Shown here: positions 11,911 through 21,314 of the stretch, in pieces
Layout: every line of letters starts with the position of its first letter
How positions within the stretch are numbered: the first letter of the stretch is position 1
DNA from: Muriicola sp. Z0-33
GTDB lineage: Bacteria; Bacteroidota; Bacteroidia; Flavobacteriales; Flavobacteriaceae
Length of the DNA: 64,000 nucleotides
Assembly (NCBI RefSeq): GCF_026126425.1
Contig: NZ_JAFMPW010000010.1
Location: forward strand, 1-64,000
Reading direction: 5' to 3'
Program-made: the position numbers and the translations under genes
Notes under the pieces: generated by a model
The model's database searches: none
Told to the model about the DNA's origin: nothing
Seen by the model: the letters and a program-made list of their open reading frames with translations, nothing else

Positions 11911-12456
11911 ATGGCAACAATAACGGTGGATGATTTAAAGAAAGAATTGCAAAATGGGGCTTTAGTTGATGGGCATCCTTTTCGTTATTTTACCCTCGGA
12001 ACAGTGGGTTTAGATCGGTTGGCCCGGCTTAGAACTGTAGTACTGCGCAAAGTTTCGGATGACTTAAAACTGACTTTCTACACTGATGTCCGATCAAAAA
12101 AAGTGATTCACCTTAAGGAAAACAACAAAGTTGGCTTACTTTTTTACCATCCCGGTCAGCTATTACAGTTTAAGGTAGAAGGTCTTGCTAAAGTATTTAA
12201 AGGTGAAGCTTCTAATAATGAAGTATGGCAAGCCATAGATCCCAACGCCAGAAAAAACTACGCCACTTCCATGGCACCAGGTACTGAATTGGAAGACCCT
12301 GCTCAATTGCAATATCTGGAAGGAAAAAGTAATTTTTGTGTGGTAGAGGTTACCCCTTTCAAAATAGAATACCTAAAACTTCAGCAACCGCACCATACGA
12401 GGATTCGTTTTTCTTTCAGAGAAGGAAAATGGAGCAGTGATTACTTAGTTCCCTAA
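11911..12456 (+). CDS. Pyridoxamine 5'-phosphate oxidase-related FMN-binding protein
   Basis: A 181-residue split-barrel flavoprotein. The pattern RLARLRTVVLRKVSDD, then LTFYTDVRSKKVIHLKEN and VGLLFYHPGQLLQFKVEG, is that of PNPOx-like FMN-binding proteins of the Alr4036 type rather than PdxH itself: the PdxH C-terminal dimerisation sequence is not evident. The substrate is therefore uncertain. The start is the ATG after a G-rich stretch (aaggggggtc), which could serve as a ribosome binding site and is unusual for this genome. It is convergent with the decarboxylase gene, with a 10-base gap. Confidence 0.8.
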   Translation: MATITVDDLKKELQNGALVDGHPFRYFTLGTVGLDRLARLRTVVLRKVSDDLKLTFYTDVRSKKVIHLKENNKVGLLFYHPGQLLQFKVEGLAKVFKGEASNNEVWQAIDPNARKNYATSMAPGTELEDPAQLQYLEGKSNFCVVEVTPFKIEYLKLQQPHHTRIRFSFREGKWSSDYLVP

Positions 12457-12466
12457 AACAGGCCTA

Positions 12467-13837
12467 TTAATTCATGGTTTTCAGGATTAAACCAATATCC
12501 TCCTTGGTTGTATCAGGATTAATAAAACAAAATCTGGCCACAGTTTCATAACTATCTTTTGTTTTCCATTTTGTCGGTGTCACCAGGGCAATCCCATCTT
12601 TGTGATTTTTATAGGTCCAGTTCCTGTAATCTTCGGGCTGCCAGCCCACCCGGCGAAATAACACGCAAGACAAACTGGGTGGCCGCACCAACTCCACATT
12701 TGGGTTTGCTGCTATTAAATCTCCGGCAATCTTGGCAAGAGTTATTCCTCTTTCCACGGCCCATTTATACTGATCCGTTCCATGTGTGGCCAAAGAAAAC
12801 CAAAGCGGCAAGCCCCTGACCCTTCTTGTGAGTTGAATTTGATAATCGGCAGGGTTAAAACCATGCGCCCCTTCATCTTTAAAAATATCCAGGTAAGAAC
12901 CTTCCTGAGAATGGGCAGCTTTAGCCAATTGAGGGTCTTTGTAAATAATTGCCCCACAATCATAAGGCGAAAACATCCATTTATGAGGGTCGATGGTAAC
13001 ACTATCCGCTTTTTCTATGCCATTAAACAAATGCCTGACCGAATCTGCCACAAGTGCACCACCCCCATAGGCGGCATCAACATGAAACCATATTTTCTGT
13101 GTCTGGCAAATCTGGGCAATTCCGTCCAGGTCGTCCACAATTCCTGCATTAGTCGTTCCACCGGTGGCGACAATGGCAAATACCCTTTGGCGTTCAGCAT
13201 CTTCAAGGGTGTCTAATTTGGCTTGTAAGGCAGCGGCTGTCATAAGATCTTCGGTCTCTACCAACAAAACCTCTGCATCTATAACCTTGGCCATGGCCTT
13301 AATAGAGGAATGTGCGCCAACCGAAGTAACTATAATACCTTTCTCGCCTACATTTCGGATATCATTGCGCCAATATTCCCGGGCGGTCACCATTGCAGAC
13401 AAATTTGCAGCAGTACCACCACTGGTAAAGACACCAAATGCTCCCTCCGGAAGTCCCGTCAGAGAAACCAACCAATTCATAGCCTCATTTTCGCAAAAAA
13501 TTCCTCCGGCGCCCTCCATCCAATAAGCCCCATGAATACTAGAGGCCGAAGTCACCAAATCGAACATAATGGCTGCCCTGGTAGGCGCTGCAGGTACAAA
13601 TGCTAAATGCCTTGGATGATCTATGGGTACCGTAGCCCTTACGAGCACATCTTTGAACAATTCAAAGGCTTTTTCCCCTCCAATTCCGTCCGCAGTAATA
13701 GTCTCACCCACCAGGCGTTTCAATTCTTCAGATGTTTTGGGTTTCCCTAGTTCGGGTGAAGTATGGGTTATTCTGTCTATGGCGTATTTCATAACGTCCA
13801 AAGTCATCTCAACCAATCCGATATCAATGTTGTGCAT
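12467..13837 (-). CDS. PLP-dependent group II decarboxylase
   Basis: A 456-residue fold-type I pyridoxal-phosphate enzyme of the group II decarboxylase family (aromatic-L-amino-acid, glutamate and related decarboxylases). Visible motifs are GVFTSGGTAANLSAM (phosphate binding), WFHVDAAYGGG (Asp pairing with the PLP nitrogen) and SVTIDPHKWM (the lysine that binds PLP). I start at the ATG at 13837 (MHNIDIGLVEM); the frame continues to a TTG 33 bases upstream. The amino acid used cannot be told from the sequence. It lies 54 bases downstream of bshC on the same strand. Confidence 0.88.
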   Translation of the reverse strand: MHNIDIGLVEMTLDVMKYAIDRITHTSPELGKPKTSEELKRLVGETITADGIGGEKAFELFKDVLVRATVPIDHPRHLAFVPAAPTRAAIMFDLVTSASSIHGAYWMEGAGGIFCENEAMNWLVSLTGLPEGAFGVFTSGGTAANLSAMVTAREYWRNDIRNVGEKGIIVTSVGAHSSIKAMAKVIDAEVLLVETEDLMTAAALQAKLDTLEDAERQRVFAIVATGGTTNAGIVDDLDGIAQICQTQKIWFHVDAAYGGGALVADSVRHLFNGIEKADSVTIDPHKWMFSPYDCGAIIYKDPQLAKAAHSQEGSYLDIFKDEGAHGFNPADYQIQLTRRVRGLPLWFSLATHGTDQYKWAVERGITLAKIAGDLIAANPNVELVRPPSLSCVLFRRVGWQPEDYRNWTYKNHKDGIALVTPTKWKTKDSYETVARFCFINPDTTKEDIGLILKTMN

Positions 13838-13891
13838 TTGTAGTTTTTTGGTAAAAGTACGTTCGTTCAACGAAAAGAAAGAGGAAATCTA

Positions 13892-15493
13892 TTAGTATTT
13901 CAGCACAAAAAATTCTGTCTGTAGTGGTAGCAACGACTTCATTAAGGAAGGGATAAGTTCTTCTCCATACTCCAAATAGAGTTCAGAAAAATTTAAATAC
14001 CGCTCCTGCAATGCCTGGTTCGGAAACAACTCATTCTGAATTTCCGTCATTCTTATCACCTGATCTTTTAATTTCCTCTTCTGCGCTTTTAGTAAACGCT
14101 TTTCCAAATGATCCAGGCCTTTCTTCTGTTTAATTTCCTGGGCTTTAACAGCTCCCAAAAAAGATTTATCTGTTGCTTTGGCAATTTTGTAAAGCCCTTC
14201 AAACTGTGCTTCCAAATGCTTTTTTTGAGAAGAAAAATCGATATCAATATTGGAAATCTCCCTGATCTTTTTATTAATCAGGGTGTTTTGCCTTAGAAAT
14301 AAATCTTCCGGGGTAAGATTCAATTTCCCCAGTTTATCATACTGCTTTTCTGTGATGACCAGGGCTGAATTACGAAGTAGAAGAATTGGAAATGTAACGT
14401 TTACGGCCTCAAAGGAGGATTTTAACTCTAACCAATAAGCCAGTTCCCCTCCCCCACCGATATAACAAAGATTAGGTAGTATTACTTCCTGATAGAGCGG
14501 GCGGGTAATAACATTTGGGGAAAAACGTTCCGGATGGGCATCCAACTCCCTGACTATTTCATCTCTGGTGAAAACCAATTCCGTATTTAGCACAAAATAA
14601 TCTTTCCCCTTTTGTACAATTCTCTCGCGAACACCTTTGGTCAGATAAAAATAATTAATCTCCCGCGGGTTGACCTGTATGCCATAATTATCCGGCAATT
14701 GCTGCAATTCTGATATGGTCTCCTCTACACGATGAAAAGAAACATGTTCCAGCAATTCTTGTTTGGCATAGGGTGCCAGAAGCTCTTTTAATCCGGAATC
14801 ATCTCCATCAATAATAACCAAACCATATTCCCCGAATAGTGCGTCGGCCAGGAATCTCGTTGCCTGAGTTAAATTGGCATTATCAATATATGCCTTCCTG
14901 AATAACTCTTTTAATTTATCCGCATTTGTACTTTTCCCCAATTCCTTTGAGAAAGTCTCCAGTACAGCCTCCAGTCCGTCCGTACTTAAATGGCCAACAG
15001 CTCCATCCGAGCTGGTATTCCATTGTATTTTCTTTCCTTTGAAATTGAAGAAATTAATCTCTTCAAAGTCATGGTCTTCCGTGGCCATCCAATATACCGG
15101 AACAAAATTAAAGTCAGGGTATTCTCTTTTCAATGCCGAAGTAAGATTGATTGTACTTATGATCTTATATAAAAAATACAAAGGGCCTGTAAATAGGTTC
15201 AGCTGATGCCCGGTGACCACAGTAAAAGTATTGTCTTCCTGAAGGAAGTTTATATTTTGCTTTACTTTTTTGGAAGCATCTATTTCCTTATACTGGGCAT
15301 TCAATGCTGAGTGCAGTACTTTCCTGGTTGCTAAAGGAAAGTTAGCTTGTTTCTCGGAGATTTGATCTTTGAATTCCTTTAAATTGGAAAATCTGTTGTA
15401 ATACGTTTTCAGACTGTCTTTTTCCTCAAGATAATCACATATTAGTTCTGAGAAATAGCCGGTTTTTCTAAAAGGGATACAGGAAACTTCCAT
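13892..15493 (-). CDS. bshC: Bacillithiol biosynthesis cysteine-adding enzyme BshC
   Basis: BshC adds cysteine to glucosamine-malate, the last step in making bacillithiol, a low-molecular-weight thiol of Firmicutes and many Bacteroidota. The 533-residue protein carries the family motifs VVTGHQLNLFTGPLYFLYK (HIGH-like nucleotide-binding region of a Rossmann fold) and YWMATEDHDFEEINFF, with a coiled-coil segment near residues 400-490. Length is normal. A promoter-like sequence lies just upstream (15546-15513). bshA and bshB are not in this window. Confidence 0.96.
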   Translation of the reverse strand: MEVSCIPFRKTGYFSELICDYLEEKDSLKTYYNRFSNLKEFKDQISEKQANFPLATRKVLHSALNAQYKEIDASKKVKQNINFLQEDNTFTVVTGHQLNLFTGPLYFLYKIISTINLTSALKREYPDFNFVPVYWMATEDHDFEEINFFNFKGKKIQWNTSSDGAVGHLSTDGLEAVLETFSKELGKSTNADKLKELFRKAYIDNANLTQATRFLADALFGEYGLVIIDGDDSGLKELLAPYAKQELLEHVSFHRVEETISELQQLPDNYGIQVNPREINYFYLTKGVRERIVQKGKDYFVLNTELVFTRDEIVRELDAHPERFSPNVITRPLYQEVILPNLCYIGGGGELAYWLELKSSFEAVNVTFPILLLRNSALVITEKQYDKLGKLNLTPEDLFLRQNTLINKKIREISNIDIDFSSQKKHLEAQFEGLYKIAKATDKSFLGAVKAQEIKQKKGLDHLEKRLLKAQKRKLKDQVIRMTEIQNELFPNQALQERYLNFSELYLEYGEELIPSLMKSLLPLQTEFFVLKY

Positions 15494-15512
15494 TTAAGGT
15501 TTTAAGTCCGAG

Positions 15513-15546
15513 CAAAGATAAAATTCTTCGGAATTCGTCTTGCCAA
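15513..15546 (-). promoter_or_regulatory. Candidate bshC promoter (TTG-N23-TATCTTTG)
   Basis: Minus strand: TTG at 15546-15544, a 23-base spacer, then TATCTTTG at 15520-15513. This matches the Bacteroidota consensus at the upper end of its spacing range and would give a leader of about 15 bases before bshC. Confidence 0.5.
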
Positions 15547-15558
15547 AAATACGTTAAG

Positions 15559-15675
15559 ATGTTTAAATCGGTAGTAGTACCTCACGAATTCGAAAACAAT
15601 CACCCAATTTCAAGGCCCCTAGTCGATTATAGTGAGGAATTTACTGAATTATCATTAGATTTGGTCGATTACTAA
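15559..15675 (+). CDS. Possible 38-residue small protein (uncertain)
   Basis: ATG to TAA frame of 38 codons in the gap between bshC and the M14 peptidase gene, reading MFKSVVVPHEFENNH and ending in LSLDLVDY. It is acidic, has no signal or membrane segment and no recognisable family. It would lie 14 bases before the peptidase gene on the same strand. There is no clear ribosome binding site. It may be a real small gene or chance; conservation would decide. Confidence 0.25.
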   Translation: MFKSVVVPHEFENNHPISRPLVDYSEEFTELSLDLVDY

Positions 15676-15689
15676 ACAAGCTTTTGTGC

Positions 15690-18161
15690 ATGAGACAACT
15701 TTTACTTTCCATTACCCTTTTATGTGTTTTTCTTTGTTCCTCGCAGGAACTAAAATCACCTTCGGAATTCCTGGGTTATGAACTCGGTACTCAATTTACT
15801 CGACATCATCAGGTAGTTGACTATTATCAATACGTGACAGCAACGGTGTCTGACAGGATGCAATTACAGGAATACGGACGTACAAACGAAAGAAGGCCCC
15901 TTATCTTAGCCTATATCAGTAGTGCTGATAATATTAGGAATCTGGATGCAATCCGAGAAGAGCATTTAAAAAGTACTCAAGGCGAAAGTGCGGCATCAAA
16001 GGCTATCGTTTGGCTTAGTTATAACGTTCATGGAAATGAAAGTGTAAGTACAGAAGCCTCTATGCAAACACTGTATGAACTTTTGACAGTAAAAAAAGCA
16101 TATCTGGAAAACACCATTGTGATTATAGATCCATGCATCAACCCCGATGGCAGAGACCGGTATGTAAATTGGTACAACCAGTACAAGAATATTCCTTTTA
16201 CAGTAGATCCCAATAGTAAAGAACACCATGAAGGCTGGTGGAGTGGCCGTTCTAACCACTATATGTTTGATCTCAACAGGGATTGGGCCTGGCTGACACA
16301 GGTAGAAAGTCGTCAACGCCTGAAAAAATACAAAGAATGGTTACCCCATGTACATGTAGATTTTCATGAACAAGGCGTAGATAATCCGTATTTTTTTGCC
16401 CCCGCCGCAGAACCTTTTCATGAGGTTATAACAGATTTTCAGAGAGATTTCCAGGTAACCATAGGAAAAAATCATGCGAAGTATTTTGATGCCAATGGAT
16501 GGTTCTACTTCACAAAAGAGCGGTTCGATTTGTTTTATCCCAGCTACGGAGACACCTATCCCACCTATAACGGGGCAATAGGTATGACCTATGAACAAGG
16601 TGGCAGTGGCCGGGCTGGCTTAGGTGTTAAAACAAGTATCGGGGATACCCTGACTTTAAAAGACAGGATAGCTCATCACCACACTACAGGGCTTTCAACA
16701 GTGGAAGTAGCCGCCAGTAATGCCGAAAAACTAAATACAGAATTCAAAAAATTCTACCGCAACAAAAATTTTAAGTACAAAAGTTATGTTCTCGCTGGTG
16801 AACCGGACAATATAATGGCCCTGGGTAAATTGTTAGATCAGCACGGAATTAAATGGGGTACACCCAATGCCGGTACTGTAAAAGGATTTGATTATAAGAC
16901 CCGAAAAATAAGCTCAAAAAGAGCATCTTCTGGCAGTATGCTGATTTCAACGGACCAAACCAAAGGCACCCTGGTTAAGGTATTGTTTGAGCCAAATGCA
17001 AAGTTGAGCGATTCTCTGACCTATGATATTACAGCCTGGTCATTACCATATGCCTATGGCCTGGATGCTATCGCTTCAGAAAGTTTAGTGAAACCTTCAA
17101 CGACCGAAAATGCTGTAAAGTCCCTTTATGCGGATCCACCTACAATTGAAGGAGATAAAAACAGTTACGCCTTCCTTACAGATTGGAACAGTATGAAGGA
17201 TGCCCGGTTTCTGGCAGAATTAATTAAAAAAGATGTCCGGGTACGTTTTGCCAATAAACCTTTCAGACTGGATGGCCAATCTTATAAAAGAGGCAGTTTA
17301 ATTATTACAAGATCGGACAACAAACACAACGAAGACTTTTATAACACTCTGGTGGCGACGGCAAAAAAATATACCAAATCCCTCAAAGTCACCAATACAG
17401 GATTTGTTGAAAAAGGTAAAGACTTTGGATCGAATTATGTGAAAATGGTACCCGACATTAAAATAGCCGTCCTTGGCGGTGACCCAACTAGCACCTTGCG
17501 TTTCGGAGAAGTCTGGCATTTCTTTGAGCAACAGCTAAATTATCCTATTGCAGTACTTGATGCCGATTATATAAAAGCTGTAGATCTATCAGATTATGAT
17601 GTTCTGATACTACCAGATGGCTTTGGCTACCAAAAACTTGTGACCGAAGAAATGTTGAAAGACCTTAAGAAGTGGGTCGCTTCTGGAGGTAAACTTATTG
17701 CCATGGGAAGAGCAATAAAGAGCATCGATGGGGAAGAAGGTTTTGGAATAAAAATTCGTAAGAAAGTTAACGATAGTAGCGTAGTAAGACCTCAACCCTT
17801 TGAACTTACAGCTAGAGAAAGAATGAAAAATGCTATAACAGGTGCTATTTTTAAAACCAGGGTAGACCCAACACACCCACTTGCGTATGGATATAAAGAC
17901 ACCTATTACACCCTAAAACTGGGCAACGACAACTTTGATTATCTGGAAAAAGGTAATGTTGCTTATATTGAAGGAGACACTAAGCCTGTTGCAGGTTTTG
18001 CCGGTAGCACAGCGCAAAAAAATATTGGAAAATCCCTGATATTTGGTGTAGAATCTCATGGCAATGGACAGGTGATCTATATGGTAGACAACCCGCTTTT
18101 CAGAGGATTCTGGGAAAATGGGAAATTGTTTTTTGCAAATGCCCTTTTTATGGTAAACTAA
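15690..18161 (+). CDS. Secreted M14-family zinc metallocarboxypeptidase
   Basis: An 823-residue exported protein with a signal peptide (LLLSITLLCVFLCSSQ). Residues about 40-370 form an M14 peptidase domain: zinc ligands in NVHGNES (His114, Glu117) and the later DFHEQG (His226), substrate-binding NPDGRDRY, and a catalytic Glu in MTYEQGG. Residues about 590-700 (region IAVLGGDPTSTLRFGEVW ... YDVLILPDGFG) resemble a class I amidotransferase-like (ThuA/DJ-1 type) domain, as in other large flavobacterial M14 proteins. Likely periplasmic or secreted peptide degradation. I start at the ATG at 15690 rather than the TTG six bases upstream. Confidence 0.93.
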   Translation: MRQLLLSITLLCVFLCSSQELKSPSEFLGYELGTQFTRHHQVVDYYQYVTATVSDRMQLQEYGRTNERRPLILAYISSADNIRNLDAIREEHLKSTQGESAASKAIVWLSYNVHGNESVSTEASMQTLYELLTVKKAYLENTIVIIDPCINPDGRDRYVNWYNQYKNIPFTVDPNSKEHHEGWWSGRSNHYMFDLNRDWAWLTQVESRQRLKKYKEWLPHVHVDFHEQGVDNPYFFAPAAEPFHEVITDFQRDFQVTIGKNHAKYFDANGWFYFTKERFDLFYPSYGDTYPTYNGAIGMTYEQGGSGRAGLGVKTSIGDTLTLKDRIAHHHTTGLSTVEVAASNAEKLNTEFKKFYRNKNFKYKSYVLAGEPDNIMALGKLLDQHGIKWGTPNAGTVKGFDYKTRKISSKRASSGSMLISTDQTKGTLVKVLFEPNAKLSDSLTYDITAWSLPYAYGLDAIASESLVKPSTTENAVKSLYADPPTIEGDKNSYAFLTDWNSMKDARFLAELIKKDVRVRFANKPFRLDGQSYKRGSLIITRSDNKHNEDFYNTLVATAKKYTKSLKVTNTGFVEKGKDFGSNYVKMVPDIKIAVLGGDPTSTLRFGEVWHFFEQQLNYPIAVLDADYIKAVDLSDYDVLILPDGFGYQKLVTEEMLKDLKKWVASGGKLIAMGRAIKSIDGEEGFGIKIRKKVNDSSVVRPQPFELTARERMKNAITGAIFKTRVDPTHPLAYGYKDTYYTLKLGNDNFDYLEKGNVAYIEGDTKPVAGFAGSTAQKNIGKSLIFGVESHGNGQVIYMVDNPLFRGFWENGKLFFANALFMVN

Positions 18162-18276
18162 CAATAAGTTGGTTTTACTTTATGTTTTAATTTTGTTGGC
18201 AAATTATTGTATTACAGTCTAATTTCTGCGCTCTGTCCATTTAGGAAAATTAAGAGCGGCATTAATAATCTTAGCT

Positions 18277-20556
18277 ATGATAGCTGCCAATTTTTATACT
18301 CCAATTCGCAAAGCAATAGTTAGCAGGAGAATTCCTTCTATTCTAATCCTGCTTTTTTGCTATCATTCGCTTTCGGCACAACTTCTGATCAGTGATTTTG
18401 TTTCATTGGAACCCTCTCCCCATTCCACTGAGTTTACTATTGCCGAATCTCACGTTTTTCAAAAAATCATTGAGTCCGGAGACCCTTTGAGCGCCGGAGG
18501 ATTTCTACCTATAAATAACGACTTTACCGGCTATGTCCCTATTGATGGAAGTAGTGAAAATGGTTTTCTGAGTATTAATTCAGAAACCAGCCCGGGCGGT
18601 GTCAGTATCCTGGATATCTATTTTGATCCCGTTTTAAAACATTGGGTAACCACCGCATCAGAAGCCGTTGATTTTAGTAGCGTTGTCGGAACAATAAATA
18701 ATTGTTCAGGGGCAATAACCCCATGGAATACCATAATTTCCTGCGAAGAGAAACAAGATGTCTCAGATTTAAACTTAGACGGATATTACGACATGGGGTG
18801 GTGTGTTGAGATCTCCCCAGAGTCTAAAACTGTAATAGACAAATTATGGGCACTTGGAAATTTTAAACATGAGAACGTCGCTATACATTCCAACCTGCGG
18901 ACTATTTATCAGGGGGCAGATTCAAATCCCGGATACCTGTATAAATTTATAGCTCAAAATCCGGGAGACCTGAGTGAAGGTACCTTATATGTGTATTCGG
19001 GATCTAAAAACGGACAAGGCAATTGGATTTTACTAAACAATGCAACAGCTGCTGAAAGAAATAGCACGCTGCAACAAAGTGCATTAGCAGGGGCTACAGT
19101 TTTCAACGGTATTGAAGATGTTGAAATTGGACCTGACGGTTTAGTTTACTTCGCAGTGAAAAATGAAGACCGGGTGTATCGTTTTCAGGATTCGGATCCG
19201 CTGACTGGCACCACAGTTCTTCAAATGGAAACCTATGTAGGCAATGCATCCTATGATATAACTCATAAGAATGGCACAACCAATGTAAATTGGGGCAATG
19301 GAAATGATAATCTGGCCTTCGACGGAGAAGGAAATCTGTGGGTGACACAAGACAGGTTTAATGATACCAACTATATTTGGGTAGTAGAAAGCGGACATTC
19401 CCAGGCCGATCCAAAAGTGAAAATATTCGGAATTGCACCAATAGGTTCTGAACCAACCGGAATTACGTTTTCACCCGACTATAGGTTTCTCTTCATGTCT
19501 GTTCAGCACCCAAACTCAAATAATGACAGTAGTATCCAATTTGATACCCAGGGAGAGGAAATAGGATTTGAAAAGAATATATCCCTGGTCATTGCATTAA
19601 AAGAAAATTTAGGAACCCTTTGGTATTTGGATGCTGATGGAGATGGCTTTGCCACTGCAGCCACCCTTAATTCGCACATTAGTCCTGGGGCTGGTTATGT
19701 TAGTACGCCCCTGCCCACAAACGATTGTGATGATCAAAACGCCGCAATAAACCCCAATACAACCTGGTATCTTGATGCCGATGGCGATCAGCATGCTGCG
19801 GCAACAACTGTAAATAGCTGTGTACAACCCGGTTTGGGTTATACGACAGAGGAATTGCCTACGGACGACTGCAATGATAACGATCCTGATATTATCCTTC
19901 CCACTTTGTGGTATTTAGATGCCGATGGAGACGGCTTTGCAACCGAAATAACGGTCACAAGTTGTATAAACCCCGGAGAAGGATATACTAATGAAATACT
20001 GCCGACCACTGATTGCGATGATAGTGATGCCAGCCTGAATCCGGGTACTGTTTGGTATTTGGATGCAGACGCAGATGGATATGCTTCAGAAATAACGGTA
20101 GTTGGTTGTTATCATCCAGGTGATGGTTATACCACAGAAGAATTACCCCAATCAGATTGCGACGATAACAATTCAGAAGCCTTTATGACTGAAACATGGT
20201 TTCTTGATAGTGATAATAACGGTTATGCAGAAGGCGATCCGGTACTTTCCTGCGGCAGCCCGGGAGAAGGATATACCACCGTGGAACTCCCGGGTGAAGA
20301 AGAAGCTCCTCAGACCGGGAAAGTTGTTCTTTTTCCAAATCCCTCGGAGGGGGATATAAATATCAACCTTGACAAGGTATATCAGCAGATAGAGATATCT
20401 GTTCTTAGCGCGTCGGAGCAATTGCTTCTAAAAAAGACTTTTAGGGATACCCGTGGTATACATATTCAAATGCCCTATCAAAGTTCAGGAATTTATTATA
20501 TCCACATCTCGCTCGAAGGCGAAAAAATTGCCGTACCCATCATTATAACAAGATAA
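18277..20556 (+). CDS. PhoX-like (DUF839) secreted protein with five Asp-rich repeats and T9SS sorting domain
   Basis: A 759-residue T9SS cargo protein. After a signal peptide (ILILLFCYHSLSAQ), residues about 50-440 resemble the PhoX/DUF839 beta-propeller (GAITPWNTIISCEE, the FKHENVAIH region, EDVEIGPDGLVYFAVKNEDRVYRF, LAFDGEGNLWVTQD, PTGITFSPDYRFLFMSVQHP). PhoX enzymes are calcium- and iron-dependent alkaline phosphatases. Residues about 449-685 are five repeats of about 48 residues, each starting W[YF]LD-[AS]-D and containing DCDD or a similar Asp cluster, likely Ca-binding stalk modules. Residues about 686-759 (VVLFPNPSEGDININL to the end) are a type A T9SS sorting domain. Phosphatase activity is inferred only. 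Confidence 0.9.
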   Translation: MIAANFYTPIRKAIVSRRIPSILILLFCYHSLSAQLLISDFVSLEPSPHSTEFTIAESHVFQKIIESGDPLSAGGFLPINNDFTGYVPIDGSSENGFLSINSETSPGGVSILDIYFDPVLKHWVTTASEAVDFSSVVGTINNCSGAITPWNTIISCEEKQDVSDLNLDGYYDMGWCVEISPESKTVIDKLWALGNFKHENVAIHSNLRTIYQGADSNPGYLYKFIAQNPGDLSEGTLYVYSGSKNGQGNWILLNNATAAERNSTLQQSALAGATVFNGIEDVEIGPDGLVYFAVKNEDRVYRFQDSDPLTGTTVLQMETYVGNASYDITHKNGTTNVNWGNGNDNLAFDGEGNLWVTQDRFNDTNYIWVVESGHSQADPKVKIFGIAPIGSEPTGITFSPDYRFLFMSVQHPNSNNDSSIQFDTQGEEIGFEKNISLVIALKENLGTLWYLDADGDGFATAATLNSHISPGAGYVSTPLPTNDCDDQNAAINPNTTWYLDADGDQHAAATTVNSCVQPGLGYTTEELPTDDCNDNDPDIILPTLWYLDADGDGFATEITVTSCINPGEGYTNEILPTTDCDDSDASLNPGTVWYLDADADGYASEITVVGCYHPGDGYTTEELPQSDCDDNNSEAFMTETWFLDSDNNGYAEGDPVLSCGSPGEGYTTVELPGEEEAPQTGKVVLFPNPSEGDININLDKVYQQIEISVLSASEQLLLKKTFRDTRGIHIQMPYQSSGIYYIHISLEGEKIAVPIIITR

Positions 20557-20714
20557 TGCTTAACAACATCTGGTAATCTTATCGCCGCAAGAATAATTAC
20601 CTATTGTCTTGCGCTATCTTGGTTGAGATAATTCTTAAATAAGGTTAAATTTTTCGATAAGATTTTATCGGGTAAAAAAAAATAGTGAAATTGATTCATG
20701 CAATACTAGCTGTA

Positions 20715-21164
20715 ATGATTCAAATTAAAAAAACCTCAGCTTCAGATAAGGATTTTGTGTCTCTTGTGAGGGATCTGGACGCTGAACTGGCCGTAGTAGA
20801 TGGAGAAGATCATGCCTTTTATGATCAATTCAATAAAATAGGGAATATCAGAAATGCTATTGTTCTGTATTCCCAGAATCAACCCATTGGATGCGGGGCC
20901 TTAAAAGAATTCGATACTGAGGCCATGGAAATAAAAAGAATGTACATCAAACAAGGGTATAGGGGAAAAGGTTTAGCCAGCAAAATACTTAGCAATCTGG
21001 AAAACTGGGCATTAGAACTGAATTATAAGAAGTGCGTTTTAGAAACAGGGAAAAGACAAAAGGAAGCCGTAATTCTCTATAAAAAAAGGGGATATACCAA
21101 AATTCCTAATTACGGGCCCTACATCGGGGTAGAAAACAGCCTTTGTTTTGAAAAAATCCTGTAA
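20715..21164 (+). CDS. GNAT family N-acetyltransferase
   Basis: A 149-residue GCN5-related acetyltransferase. The acetyl-CoA-binding motif is IKRMYIKQGYRGKGLASKIL (R/Q-x-x-G-x-G/A pattern), followed by a motif B region (VILYKKRGYTKI) and the end CFEKIL. The substrate is unknown. I start at the ATG at 20715 (MIQIKKTSASD); the frame is open 30 bases further up to a GTG. It stands alone between the PhoX-like gene and the esterase operon. Confidence 0.88.
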   Translation: MIQIKKTSASDKDFVSLVRDLDAELAVVDGEDHAFYDQFNKIGNIRNAIVLYSQNQPIGCGALKEFDTEAMEIKRMYIKQGYRGKGLASKILSNLENWALELNYKKCVLETGKRQKEAVILYKKRGYTKIPNYGPYIGVENSLCFEKIL

Positions 21165-21314
21165 TTAAACCCTGGTTGCCTTTATTACAAAATCGGGTTA
21201 ATTTGATATACCAAAAAAGACTACATTTAAGCTAGGGAAAAAAGGCTTCCAGGCAGCTTTGAACGCTGAAGCATAAGCATCTTGGAATACCATAAAACTA
21301 AAAGAAAAATCGCC

